Shown piece by piece: positions 1 through 6,906 of a DNA stretch of 57,730 nt. Source of the stretch: a virus. A program made the position numbers and the translations under genes. How positions within the stretch are numbered: position 1 is the first letter of the stretch; every line of letters starts with the position of its first letter. Under the pieces are notes generated by a model. That model was not told the origin of the DNA. It ran no database searches and saw only the letters and a list, made by a program, of their open reading frames with translations. The DNA is taken from positions 1 through 57,730 of IMG/VR virus record IMGVR_UViG_3300045141_000380. One strand, written 5' to 3'.

Positions 1-2
1 CC

Positions 3-1061
3 GCCGACGAGTTTGCGATCTGCGCATGGTACGAACCGGCGCTTCGCTCACGCGGCGCACATGTGTGCGACGAGATTGCGCTGTCCCGCACGGCGCCGGC
101 GCCCTCGCGCGAGCAGGCGCGCGCCAACCAGTATTGGTATCTGCAGCCCCTCAAGGAGCACGTGCGGTCGTTCAAGCCACAACAGATCGAGATCGAGGTG
201 GCCGACGGCTACGTGGCCACCAACCCCTCGGTGGTCATTCATCTGGGCCGCATCACCGTGCTGGTGCGCGCGGTCAACTACGCCATCACACCGGAAGGAC
301 ACTACGTCGCCCGCAACCCAGACGGCACCGGCGCCGGGCCCGACTGCATACGCACCCGCAACTATCTGACGTGGTGGCGCGATGGCGCGCCGGCATGGCA
401 GCAGGAGCTGGTGCTGCCGGCAAACTGGCCAGAACCGCAGTATCAGCTGGTGCGCGGGTTCGAGGATGGCCGGCTGTTTGTGTGGAATGACAGGCTGTGG
501 ACCTCGTCGTGCGTGCGCGAGCTCACCCCGGAGGGATGGTGCGAACAAATTTTAGCGCCGATCGACCTTGACTTGCGCTCTGGGAACAACTGGAAGCAGA
601 TCCTCCCCGCCGAGCGCCGCCACGAGAAGAACTGGATGCCGTGGGTTCGCGACGGCGAGCTGGTGTTCGTCTATCGGCTCGATACGCTGGTCAACACCGA
701 GGGCGAGGTGATCGCCCATTACGATCTCGACATCGACGTCGGCCACATCAGCGGCGGCTCGCAGGTGATCCGCGTCGCGCCCGACCGCTATCTCGCGCTG
801 GTGCACGAGGCCCGCACCATCCCGGGCCGCAGCAACCGGTACTACCAGCACCGCTTCGTCGCCTTCGATCGCGCCGGCAGGCTGACGCAGATCTCGCGGC
901 CATTCGTGTTTCACGACCGGCAGATCGAGTTTGCGGCGGGCCTGGCGTATTTCCCGGCCGAGAAAGAGCTCATGGTCTCATATGGGATTCGCGACTGCGA
1001 GGCGTGGACTGCCCGGATGAGCCTCGACGAGGTGCTGACGTTCATGGGAGTGCCGCCATGA
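3..1061 (+). CDS. Glycosyltransferase-like protein, C-terminal part (5' end outside window)
   Basis: The reading frame is open from the first complete codon of the window, so the gene starts upstream; the GTG at 63 is internal. The first residues (DEFAICAWYEPALRSRGA) and the following EQARAN/YWYL stretch resemble the TPR-like helical part of TPR-containing family 2 glycosyltransferases. The next ~280 residues look like a five-bladed beta-propeller of GH130/GH43 type: repeated short beta segments with NPSVV, RGFEDGRLFVW, EKNWMPWV and GGSQVI. The likely role is transfer or handling of sugars on the host surface or on the virion. It overlaps the next gene by ATGA. The catalytic domain is not in view, so the specific reaction cannot be assigned. 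Confidence 0.7.
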   Translation, partial: ADEFAICAWYEPALRSRGAHVCDEIALSRTAPAPSREQARANQYWYLQPLKEHVRSFKPQQIEIEVADGYVATNPSVVIHLGRITVLVRAVNYAITPEGHYVARNPDGTGAGPDCIRTRNYLTWWRDGAPAWQQELVLPANWPEPQYQLVRGFEDGRLFVWNDRLWTSSCVRELTPEGWCEQILAPIDLDLRSGNNWKQILPAERRHEKNWMPWVRDGELVFVYRLDTLVNTEGEVIAHYDLDIDVGHISGGSQVIRVAPDRYLALVHEARTIPGRSNRYYQHRFVAFDRAGRLTQISRPFVFHDRQIEFAAGLAYFPAEKELMVSYGIRDCEAWTARMSLDEVLTFMGVPP

Positions 1062-1843
1062 TCGTCGCGGTCACCGGCTTTGTCCCGATCCCAGGGCACC
1101 CGCGCCCGGAAGCGGAGTACCGCGCGCTCGGCGAGCGGCTGCACATGGGGCTGCACATGGGGAGGATGCCCCTCTTCAAGCTCGAGGGCGAGCTGAGCGA
1201 CTGCTGGCTGTCGGACTATCTATGGATGAACACCGACCTGGACGGGTTCGATCATGCGGTGGCGGACAATCCGCGCAAGAACTCGGTCCAATATCACATC
1301 GTGCAGGCGCAGAAGATCGAGTGTCTGGCGCAGGTGATGGAGCGGTTTGCGCTGTCCCCTGCAGCGCAGGTGATCGAGCGGCTTGGGCTGACCCCGAACG
1401 ATGTGATGTGCTGGATCGACTTTGGCATCTTCCACATCCCGGGGGTCACAGAGCAAATCATCCGGGATTTCCTGCAGCGCGCCGCGAACGAGCGCGCCAT
1501 CGCCATCCCGGGATGCTGGGACAAGCAGCCCAACCACGACGACCGGCAGCCCAACTGGCGGTTCTGCGGTGGCGTCGTGGTGGTGCCATGCCGCTATGTC
1601 AGAAAGCTCGATAGCGCCGTCAAAACGGAATACATGCGGTGCCTCAAGGAAGACAAGCTGCTGACCTGGGAGGTCAATATACTTGCACGTGTAGAAAATC
1701 GATATCCTGAGTTACCTATCTGGCAGTATCGCGCCGACGATCACGACGCCAGCATGTTCACCAATTATCCACGGACGGAGGACGCAGATGGCCGCGAAAA
1801 ACAAGGCGCCCCTCTACGAGAACTCGAGGAAAGACCTTGCTGA
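1058..1843 (+). CDS. Putative glycosyltransferase-like protein (HtrL/YibB-like?)
   Basis: 261 aa starting at the ATG of an ATGA overlap with the preceding sugar-related gene, which implies translational coupling. The N-terminus (MIVAVTGFVPIPGHPRP) and the internal MCWIDFGIFHIPGV, with an acidic residue in a D-x-G context, recall HtrL/YibB-type glycosyltransferase-like proteins. WRFCGGVVVVPC and DKLLTWEVN are further conserved-looking blocks. Partnership with the upstream gene suggests a two-gene surface or virion glycosylation unit. The family call is from recall of motif style only. The last 18 codons overlap a small downstream gene. Confidence 0.5.
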   Translation: MIVAVTGFVPIPGHPRPEAEYRALGERLHMGLHMGRMPLFKLEGELSDCWLSDYLWMNTDLDGFDHAVADNPRKNSVQYHIVQAQKIECLAQVMERFALSPAAQVIERLGLTPNDVMCWIDFGIFHIPGVTEQIIRDFLQRAANERAIAIPGCWDKQPNHDDRQPNWRFCGGVVVVPCRYVRKLDSAVKTEYMRCLKEDKLLTWEVNILARVENRYPELPIWQYRADDHDASMFTNYPRTEDADGREKQGAPLRELEERPC

Positions 1844-1958
1844 AGACCGGCGCGGCGCCAGGAAGCTCGGCGTGTCGCTGAAGAAGTACGAAGAAACCGC
1901 GCGGGACAAGGCCGAGGACCGCAAGGGACAGGCCAAAATGGGGCGCGGGAAAAAATGA
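1788..1958 (+). CDS. Small highly charged phage protein (56 aa)
   Basis: ATG preceded by GGAGG at a suitable distance. The product (MAAKNKAPLYENSRKDLAED...) is very rich in Lys/Arg/Glu/Asp and has no membrane segment. It begins inside the end of the previous gene in another frame and finishes 31 bases before the next start. Small basic proteins of this style are frequent between lysis and structural genes in phages. No function can be assigned; the ribosome site and compact spacing are the main support. Confidence 0.5.
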   Translation: MAAKNKAPLYENSRKDLAEDRRGARKLGVSLKKYEETARDKAEDRKGQAKMGRGKK

Positions 1959-1989
1959 CTGATCCCGCCAGCGGAAAGGGAGAAGCGCA

Positions 1990-2289
1990 ATGACCAAGGA
2001 AAAGCACCACGAGACGCATCCGGCCAAGCCCAAGGCCAAGAAGGAGCCTGCGCGCAAACCGCATGCCGAAGAGCAGCCTTATTACGAAGAGCCTCCGGAA
2101 GATCATCCTCATCCGCCGCCGCCCCCACTGCCCACCGGCCAGGAGCCGCAGGCCCCCGCGAAGGCGGGGGAACCGCAGGCCCCCGCAGGCTCTCGATTGG
2201 AGGACGAGCAGAAGGCCGGCCAGGATGCGGTAGCCAAGGCGGAACAAGGCGCGCACAACAAGCCGCCGCCTCACGAGGAAGGAACATGA
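1990..2289 (+). CDS. Proline/lysine-rich low-complexity protein (99 aa)
   Basis: Begins MTKEKHHETHPAKPKAKKEP after a GGAAAGGGAGAAG ribosome site. Residues 1-30 are Lys/Pro/His-rich, residues 33-47 contain the run PEDHPHPPPPPLP, and then PAKAGEPQAPAG follows. That last segment is encoded by an 18-bp GC palindrome (2153-2170) which also occurs in another gene of this window. The stop overlaps the next ATG (ATGA), so it was originally coupled to the amidase gene, now separated from it by an inserted endonuclease gene. Probably intrinsically disordered; function unknown. Confidence 0.6.
   Translation: MTKEKHHETHPAKPKAKKEPARKPHAEEQPYYEEPPEDHPHPPPPPLPTGQEPQAPAKAGEPQAPAGSRLEDEQKAGQDAVAKAEQGAHNKPPPHEEGT
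2153..2170. repeat. GC palindrome, in-frame in a coding gene (copy 1)
   Basis: CCCCCGCGAAGGCGGGGG, an almost perfect inverted repeat. The identical 18 bases recur at 46799-46816, also inside a gene, and shortened or variant copies lie around 53456, 54784 and 54934. Such palindromes are typical dispersed elements of Bradyrhizobium-like chromosomes. Here the element is read as PAKAG. Confidence 0.7.
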
Positions 2290-2855
2290 GCTACGACAAG
2301 ATCGATGTCCTGGTTCTGCCACCCCGGAAATATCTACGCGATTGTTTCACCTACAATCGTCGCACTGGAGAATTATGGTGGAACGAACGTCCCTTGAGCC
2401 ACTTTATCGACAAGTCGTATCAAGACAGGTGGAACAACAGGTATGCCGGAAAAATTGCGGGATATCGCAGCGGCCGCTACTGGGTCGTAAACATCAACAA
2501 GCAACTGTATTATGCATCCCGGATTGTGTGGAAACTCATGAAAGGCGTCGATCCGCATGACACTGTGGATCACAAGAACGGCAATGGCACGGACAACAGG
2601 CTGTTCAATTTGCGGATAGCATCTCAATTAGAGCAGAAATGGAACACGCGTCGTCGTGTGAAAGAAACTGTTTCCGGCGTTAAAGGCGTCAATGTCCATC
2701 GTGGCAGGCTTAGGGTTCGGATTAAAGACAAGGGTGTTGAAAAACATCTCGGGTATTTCGGACTGTCTGAGCTGGCCGCCGCTGCTGCTGCATATGAAGT
2801 AGCTGCTCGCAACCTGCATGGCTCGTTCTATCGGGAGCAAGCCAATGTCATATGA
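2286..2855 (+). CDS. HNH homing endonuclease with AP2-like DNA-binding C-terminus
   Basis: 189 aa. Residues ~14-35 (KYLRDCFTYNRRTGELWWNERP) and the TVDHKNGNGTDNRLFNLRIAS block (~92-112) are the HNH_3-type nuclease core, with the catalytic His in DHKNG. Residues ~120-180 (SGVKGVNVHRGRLRVRIK ... HLGYFGLSELAAAAAYE) form an AP2-like binding domain. It starts with MSYDKI, the same six residues that open the amidase downstream, and uses the strong GAGGAAGGAAC ribosome site that should belong to the amidase. Its stop overlaps the amidase start. This is a freestanding mobile gene inserted at the amidase initiation codons. Confidence 0.9.
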   Translation: MSYDKIDVLVLPPRKYLRDCFTYNRRTGELWWNERPLSHFIDKSYQDRWNNRYAGKIAGYRSGRYWVVNINKQLYYASRIVWKLMKGVDPHDTVDHKNGNGTDNRLFNLRIASQLEQKWNTRRRVKETVSGVKGVNVHRGRLRVRIKDKGVEKHLGYFGLSELAAAAAAYEVAARNLHGSFYREQANVI

Positions 2856-3831
2856 CAAAATCGTAATAAGCTCAGGTCATGGGTTGAAGGTCCGCGGCGC
2901 CGAGGGACCGGAGGCATGGGGTCTCGACGAGGTGGACGAAGCCCGGCGCGTGGTCGACGCCCTCGCCGACGAGCTGACATTGAGCGGCGTCGAGGTGGTC
3001 ACGTATCACGACGACGTGAGCAAGACCCAGAGCGAGAACCTCGACCGCATCGTGGATTTTCATAATTCCAAAAAGCGCGATCTCGACATCAGCGTTCATT
3101 TCAACGCCTACGAACCTACCTCTGGGCCGCGGGGCGTCGAGGTGCTCTACGTGACGCAGGAGAAGCTCGCGGCGCAGCTTTCGGCGGCGATCGCATCGTG
3201 CGGGTTCATCGACCGCGGCGCCAAGTATAACGGCAACCTCGCCTTCCTCAACGGCACCGCAATGCCTGCGGTGCTGATCGAGGTGTGCTTCGTCGACAGC
3301 GAAGCCGACGTCAAGCTGTACGAAGAGAAGTTCGAAGATATCTGCAGCGCCATCGCCGACGTGCTGATCGGCAGCGAGGATGAGGAGGGTGATCGGCCGC
3401 CGCCGCCAACTGCCGGCGTGCTGTTCGAGGCGTCCGGCCGCTGCTCGAGCTTCGGCGGCCCGCAGGACGAGGGAGTGGCGCCCGACGAGGGGCTCGCCTT
3501 CATCTACGACGTCGAGGACGCGCCGCATCTGTTCCTGAAAAGGCAGCCGCCCGGCACCACCGGACTGGCGCGCCGGCTCGATCCATCCGTCCGCTACATC
3601 GCGTGCCGCTGGGACTACGACGTCACCCCGAAGCAGATGCTGCTGAAGGGGGTGGCGCTGGTGCGCGCTAAAAAGACCGGCCGTTCGTTCCTCGCCTACC
3701 CAGCCGACTGGGGCCCGCACCAGGACACCGGGCGCATTGCTGACCTGTCGCCCGGCCTGATGGAAGCCCTCGGCATCGAGACCGACGACGAGGTCGAGGT
3801 TTTCTATCCGTATCATCCGGGCAGACCATGA
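2845..3831 (+). CDS. N-acetylmuramoyl-L-alanine amidase (endolysin) with C-terminal beta-barrel domain
   Basis: 328 aa; ATG at 2845 chosen because CGGGAG lies 7 bases upstream and the next gene family member would start MSYDKI. Residues 1-175 are an Amidase_3 zinc hydrolase: SSGHG near the N-terminus (first zinc His), DISVHFNA (second His), and MPAVLIEVCFVD with the catalytic Glu. It would cleave the MurNAc-L-Ala bond of peptidoglycan during lysis. Residues ~190-328, after an acidic/proline linker, form a separate domain (YIACRWDYDVTPKQ, GRIADLSPGLMEALGI) that may be a double-psi barrel or wall-binding module. No signal peptide is visible, so export would depend on a holin. An ATGA overlap links it to the next membrane protein. 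Confidence 0.88.
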   Translation: MSYDKIVISSGHGLKVRGAEGPEAWGLDEVDEARRVVDALADELTLSGVEVVTYHDDVSKTQSENLDRIVDFHNSKKRDLDISVHFNAYEPTSGPRGVEVLYVTQEKLAAQLSAAIASCGFIDRGAKYNGNLAFLNGTAMPAVLIEVCFVDSEADVKLYEEKFEDICSAIADVLIGSEDEEGDRPPPPTAGVLFEASGRCSSFGGPQDEGVAPDEGLAFIYDVEDAPHLFLKRQPPGTTGLARRLDPSVRYIACRWDYDVTPKQMLLKGVALVRAKKTGRSFLAYPADWGPHQDTGRIADLSPGLMEALGIETDDEVEVFYPYHPGRP

Positions 3832-4052
3832 TGATCGACGCCACCAACGTCGCCACCAGCGCTATCGACGCCATGAAGTCGACGCCGCTGGCGATTGCGC
3901 TCTTGGTGATCAATATCGGATTTCTCGGCTTTGCCGCCTATGTGCTGGGCGAGGTGGCGTCGAACTCCGCGGAGCGCAACAAGGGGCAGCTCGAGCTGAT
4001 CACCAGCCTGGTGCGCGACATCCGCGATTGCCGGCAACCAGCGGCCAAATAG
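3828..4052 (+). CDS. Small membrane protein, holin candidate
   Basis: 74 aa, coupled to the amidase by ATGA. Residues ~18-45 (STPLAIALLVINIGFLGFAA) form one clear transmembrane helix, followed by a short charged cytoplasmic tail with RNKGQLELITSLVRDIRD. One membrane helix with a charged tail directly after an endolysin fits a holin or pinholin. Holin families are too diverse for naming, so this rests on context. Confidence 0.65.
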   Translation: MMIDATNVATSAIDAMKSTPLAIALLVINIGFLGFAAYVLGEVASNSAERNKGQLELITSLVRDIRDCRQPAAK

Positions 4053-4073
4053 GCCAAACAATAGGAGCGTGGC

Positions 4074-4250
4074 ATGACGCGCGGTTTGCTGTTTTGGGTT
4101 ATCTGGGTCATCTGTGTGTTGATCTGGGCTGGTGTCAATTTCGGCGGCTTTGGCGGCAACCTGGGTCACTATGCCGGCGGCGGCGTCATCGAGTTCATCC
4201 TGTTCGGCCTTTTAGGCTGGCAAGTGTTTGGTCCGGTCGTGCATGGCTGA
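4074..4250 (+). CDS. Small two-helix membrane protein (58 aa)
   Basis: ATG preceded by AGGAGCG. The product has two hydrophobic segments: residues ~4-21 (GLLFWVIWVICVLIWAGV) and ~38-55 (VIEFILFGLLGWQVFGPV), separated by a glycine-rich loop (NFGGFGGNLGHYAGGG). It directly follows the amidase and the single-helix membrane protein, so it may be the holin or an antiholin/spanin component. Function is inferred from position only. Confidence 0.6.
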   Translation: MTRGLLFWVIWVICVLIWAGVNFGGFGGNLGHYAGGGVIEFILFGLLGWQVFGPVVHG

Positions 4251-4283
4251 AGCCGCCACGTTGAACATCTGGGAGAAACTCAA

Positions 4284-4649
4284 ATGCCGCTACAGGTCCT
4301 CAATGGCCCTTTCATCCGCGCCGGCCAGTCTCTGTCGGAAGGGCTCGACTGCTCGGCCGGTGAGATCGTGCGGATCACCATGCCGGGCGACTGGACGCCG
4401 GCGGCGCTGAGCTTCCAGTTCTCGACCGACGGCGCAATGTATAACGAACTTTACCACGTCGTCGGCTTCCCGGATTCGTTCGTCGGTTATCCGGTGGTGC
4501 TGACCCGCGTGGTGGCAGGGATCGGGCTGGTGATGCCAGCGAACTTCAGCCGCGGCATCGTGTGGGTGAAGTTCCGCTCCGGCACGCAAGCGGTTCCGGT
4601 CGTCCAGCAGATGGAGCGCGAATTCGCGGTGGCGATCGAGGTTCCGTAA
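4284..4649 (+). CDS. Virion/fibre-associated protein, paralogue of the next gene's N-terminal domain
   Basis: 121 aa with a beta-rich composition. It aligns by eye with the N-terminal ~115 residues of the following gene: AGQSLSEGLDCS versus AGQSLSQGADCG, MPGDWTPAALSFQFS versus MPQDWTPAPITFQLS, and WVKFRSGTQAVPVVQ versus WLKIRSGTRTVPVAQ. It stops where the collagen-like stalk of the paralogue begins. A structural or attachment domain is likely; the family is unrecognised. Confidence 0.65.
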   Translation: MPLQVLNGPFIRAGQSLSEGLDCSAGEIVRITMPGDWTPAALSFQFSTDGAMYNELYHVVGFPDSFVGYPVVLTRVVAGIGLVMPANFSRGIVWVKFRSGTQAVPVVQQMEREFAVAIEVP

Positions 4650-4711
4650 AACATGGCAGCCGGCCGAGCTGATCGGGGGTCTTGGCCGGGCATTCCACTG
4701 AGGAGGTTGCG

Positions 4712-5527
4712 ATGTCGCTCATGAGGGTGCCGTGCCTGTTGCCTGCCGGACAATCGCTGTCGCAGGGAGCAGACTGCGGCGGCAACGGTCGGATTATCCG
4801 CATCAGCATGCCGCAGGACTGGACGCCGGCGCCGATAACGTTCCAGCTGTCGCCGGACGACACGACTTATCGCGATCTTTATCATACCACGCCGGATCAG
4901 TTCAGCATTTTCGAGGTGTCCGTCTCGGCGGTGCCGGGCGCCGTCGTGGTGCTGCCGGCGTCCATGGGTGGTGGGATTTCGTGGCTGAAGATACGTTCGG
5001 GCACTCGTACGGTGCCGGTGGCGCAGGCTGCGGATCGGCAGTTCACCATCACGTTGGATGCGCCGGATGCGGTGGCAGGTGGCGCACCTGGCCCTGCGGG
5101 ACCAGTTGGGCCTGCGGGGCCGATCGGGCCTGCGGGGCCGCAAGGCATCCATGGGGATCCGGCAGCCCCCGCTCTGCTGCAGACGGTCGTGCTCGGGCAT
5201 GCCAAGGGGGTGAACTACAACGTCATCGGCGACACCGCGATCGCGATAGCCGCCGCCAAGTACGCCATTACCCAGCTAGTGACGTTCAACAACGTCGGCG
5301 GTGCGGACAATTACACCGGCTCATTGCGGGATGCACCTAATGGCGCCGGGACCGATCTGGGCGGCTACGCCTATAATACGAACGGCCAGCTCGGCGACTG
5401 GTCGGACTTTCCGGGGCCGCTCCCAGTTATCGCCAATCCGATGCTGTATTTTCACATCGGCACCAAAGAAGGTGCTCCGGCGACGGGCGATCTTTACGTG
5501 ATGGGCTACGACCTGACAGGTTTGTAA
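4712..5527 (+). CDS. Collagen-like fibre protein
   Basis: 271 aa; start at 4712 chosen over an upstream TTG because GAGGAGG precedes it. Residues 1-120 form a beta-rich head or anchor domain shared with the preceding gene. Residues ~123-150 are Gly-X-Y collagen repeats ([19 protein letters not shown]). The C-terminal ~120 residues form a globular tip (VVLGHAKGVNYNVIGDTAIA...). The order anchor, triple-helix stalk, tip is that of trimeric phage fibres. The stop and the next start overlap (TAATG). Confidence 0.75.
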   Translation: MSLMRVPCLLPAGQSLSQGADCGGNGRIIRISMPQDWTPAPITFQLSPDDTTYRDLYHTTPDQFSIFEVSVSAVPGAVVVLPASMGGGISWLKIRSGTRTVPVAQAADRQFTITLDAPDAVAGGAPGPAGPVGPAGPIGPAGPQGIHGDPAAPALLQTVVLGHAKGVNYNVIGDTAIAIAAAKYAITQLVTFNNVGGADNYTGSLRDAPNGAGTDLGGYAYNTNGQLGDWSDFPGPLPVIANPMLYFHIGTKEGAPATGDLYVMGYDLTGL

Positions 5528-5874
5528 TGGCGATCACCAAGCGCATCCGGATCCTGGTACGGGCCCATGCAGACGGTCTTTCGAACTCGTTCAGCTTCGA
5601 TTTGATGTCCGACCCCTATTGGGTCGGCGAAGAGTCGGCGAAGGGCTACGGCGGCCGGATCACCAACTGGTTCGCCGATCCCGATATCAAGCACGGCGCC
5701 CCGCCGATCGGAGTGGTGGTGATCGATGGGGCCATTTCGGCCGCACTCACCAGCACGGCGGCTAGCGACAGGGCCGCTGCGGCACCCCCCGCCAGCGCCA
5801 TAGTAACGGTCGAGGTGCCGGTGCGGCCTGACGGTGCGCTCTACGAGGTGACGCTGGGATTGGTTTTTGCCTAA
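5527..5874 (+). CDS. Hypothetical virion-associated protein (115 aa)
   Basis: Starts on the TAATG overlap with the collagen-like fibre gene. Soluble, with DPYWVGEESAKGYGGRITNWF near residue 30 and the aspartate/glycine-rich VVVIDGAISAALTS at ~60. An alanine-rich linker precedes a C-terminal strand segment (VTVEVPVRPDGALYEVTLGLV). Coupling suggests a fibre-associated or chaperone role. Unrecognised family. Confidence 0.6.
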   Translation: MAITKRIRILVRAHADGLSNSFSFDLMSDPYWVGEESAKGYGGRITNWFADPDIKHGAPPIGVVVIDGAISAALTSTAASDRAAAAPPASAIVTVEVPVRPDGALYEVTLGLVFA

Positions 5875-5907
5875 CGGCTTTGTCGGAGCGCGGCGCATGC
5901 GATAGTA

Positions 5908-5994
5908 TACGCAGTAGCCCGGTAACACCCGGGTGGGCATGGGCGTGCGAGGATTTGTAAGAAAGTCCAGTGGAAGGCTCGCACCTACTGCGTA
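5908..5994 (+). ncRNA. Structured intergenic RNA element (three-way junction)
   Basis: An outer helix pairs TACGCAGTAG (5908-5917) with CTACTGCGTA (5985-5994), 10 perfect pairs. Inside lies a hairpin built on CCCGG (5918-5922)/CCGGG (5929-5933). A second helix pairs GTGCGAG (5945-5951) with CTCGCAC (5978-5984), immediately adjacent to the outer strand. The unit sits 25 bases before the start of the next gene's ATG, in the 5' leader of the scaffold/capsid operon. It matches no class I recognise; a cis-regulatory or processing element is possible. Confidence 0.5.
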
Positions 5995-6019
5995 CCTACA
6001 GCAAAGAGGAGAAAAGACC

Positions 6020-6271
6020 ATGGCAAAGGGTAAGGTCGAGAGCGAGAAGAACGTCGAGTTTGCCGAGGGCGGCCACGACAATCATATGTTCGGCGAAGGC
6101 GACCGCACCACGACGGCCGCGGGCGACGCCGCCGGCGAGCAGACGCCGGGCGGCACCGCGCATAAGCCATCTGGCGGCGGCAAGCAGAAGTTTGCCTCGG
6201 GCGGCTCGGGCAAGATGTTCGGGTTCAGCCCGTCGGTGCCGGCAACCGCTGGCCAAACAGGAGCGCGCTAA
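6020..6271 (+). CDS. Hypothetical glycine-rich protein (83 aa)
   Basis: ATG after AGAGGAGAAAAGACC, an excellent ribosome site. The product is hydrophilic and glycine-rich (FAEGGHDNHMFGEGDRTT, KQKFASGGSGKMFGFS), with no membrane helix. It heads a run of four tiny genes before the scaffold gene. Such proteins occur beside portal/scaffold genes in podovirus-like genomes; their function is not known to me. Confidence 0.65.
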   Translation: MAKGKVESEKNVEFAEGGHDNHMFGEGDRTTTAAGDAAGEQTPGGTAHKPSGGGKQKFASGGSGKMFGFSPSVPATAGQTGAR

Positions 6272-6273
6272 CC

Positions 6274-6468
6274 ATGGCGCGCGGGATGGCGCCGATGATG
6301 CGCCCGCCCAAACCCGTCGATCCGGCCAAGGCTGTGACCAAGCCGCCACGGCTCAAGCCGATCTCGACGCGCGAATACGGCAAGGGCGGCACGCCGCTGT
6401 CGGGCGCGCCCGACTTGGGCGTCCGCGGCGCCGGGATTGGATATGGAGGGCCGAAGGATGGTTTTTAA
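6274..6468 (+). CDS. Small basic proline-rich protein (64 aa)
   Basis: Follows the preceding gene after two bases. Composition is Pro/Lys/Arg/Gly (MARGMAPMMRPPKPVDPAK ... GGTPLSGAPDLGVRGAG). Probably disordered and possibly virion-associated. The tight spacing and uniform reading direction are the support. No recognisable family. Confidence 0.55.
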   Translation: MARGMAPMMRPPKPVDPAKAVTKPPRLKPISTREYGKGGTPLSGAPDLGVRGAGIGYGGPKDGF

Positions 6469-6694
6469 GAAAGACCTGACACCGCTCAGCCGCCACGGCC
6501 GCATCGTCAAGCACCAGGGCAAGGGCTCGTCGCGCTTGGCGCCGGACCCGATGGCGGCCATGACCAATCGCTATCCAGCGGCACCGCAGCCGGTGGCGCC
6601 GCCGACCAGCGCGCCGGCGATGGGCGGTCCGGCGCTGGGCTCAGCACCGCCAGCAGGGCCACCCGGCACAGGAATTCCAGACGACGCCGCATGA
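6458..6694 (+). CDS. Small proline/alanine-rich protein (78 aa)
   Basis: ATG at 6458 chosen over 6437 because GGAGGGCCGAAGG lies just before it. It overlaps the end of the preceding gene by 11 bases and the next gene by ATGA. The N-terminus is basic (MVFKKDLTPLSRHGRIVKHQ) and the C-terminal half is Pro/Ala/Gly-rich and likely disordered. Function unknown. Confidence 0.55.
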   Translation: MVFKKDLTPLSRHGRIVKHQGKGSSRLAPDPMAAMTNRYPAAPQPVAPPTSAPAMGGPALGSAPPAGPPGTGIPDDAA

Positions 6695-6906
6695 GTTCGA
6701 CCAAGGACATTACGGACAACGCGCGCTTTTTGCGCAATGCGTCGCCGCAGGCATTCGATAAATTCATTGTCGCGTTCGCGCAATACACCGCGCAGGCCAC
6801 CGACAACCTGGTCAACACGACCACGGATTTGCCGGTGGCGCAGGGGCGAGCGCAGCAATGCGTGAAAATCCTGCAAGCCCTCCAGGAGGCCAGGGACCAT
6901 GGTTGA
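6691..6906 (+). CDS. Small helical protein (71 aa)
   Basis: ATGA overlap with the preceding gene. Predicted all-helical: NARFLRNASPQAFDKFIVAF ... QARAQQ/QCVKILQALQEARDHG. Located directly upstream of the scaffold gene, overlapping it by eight bases. Probably a small virion-assembly protein of a conserved podovirus cassette; not identifiable further. Confidence 0.6.
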   Translation: MSSTKDITDNARFLRNASPQAFDKFIVAFAQYTAQATDNLVNTTTDLPVAQGRAQQCVKILQALQEARDHG

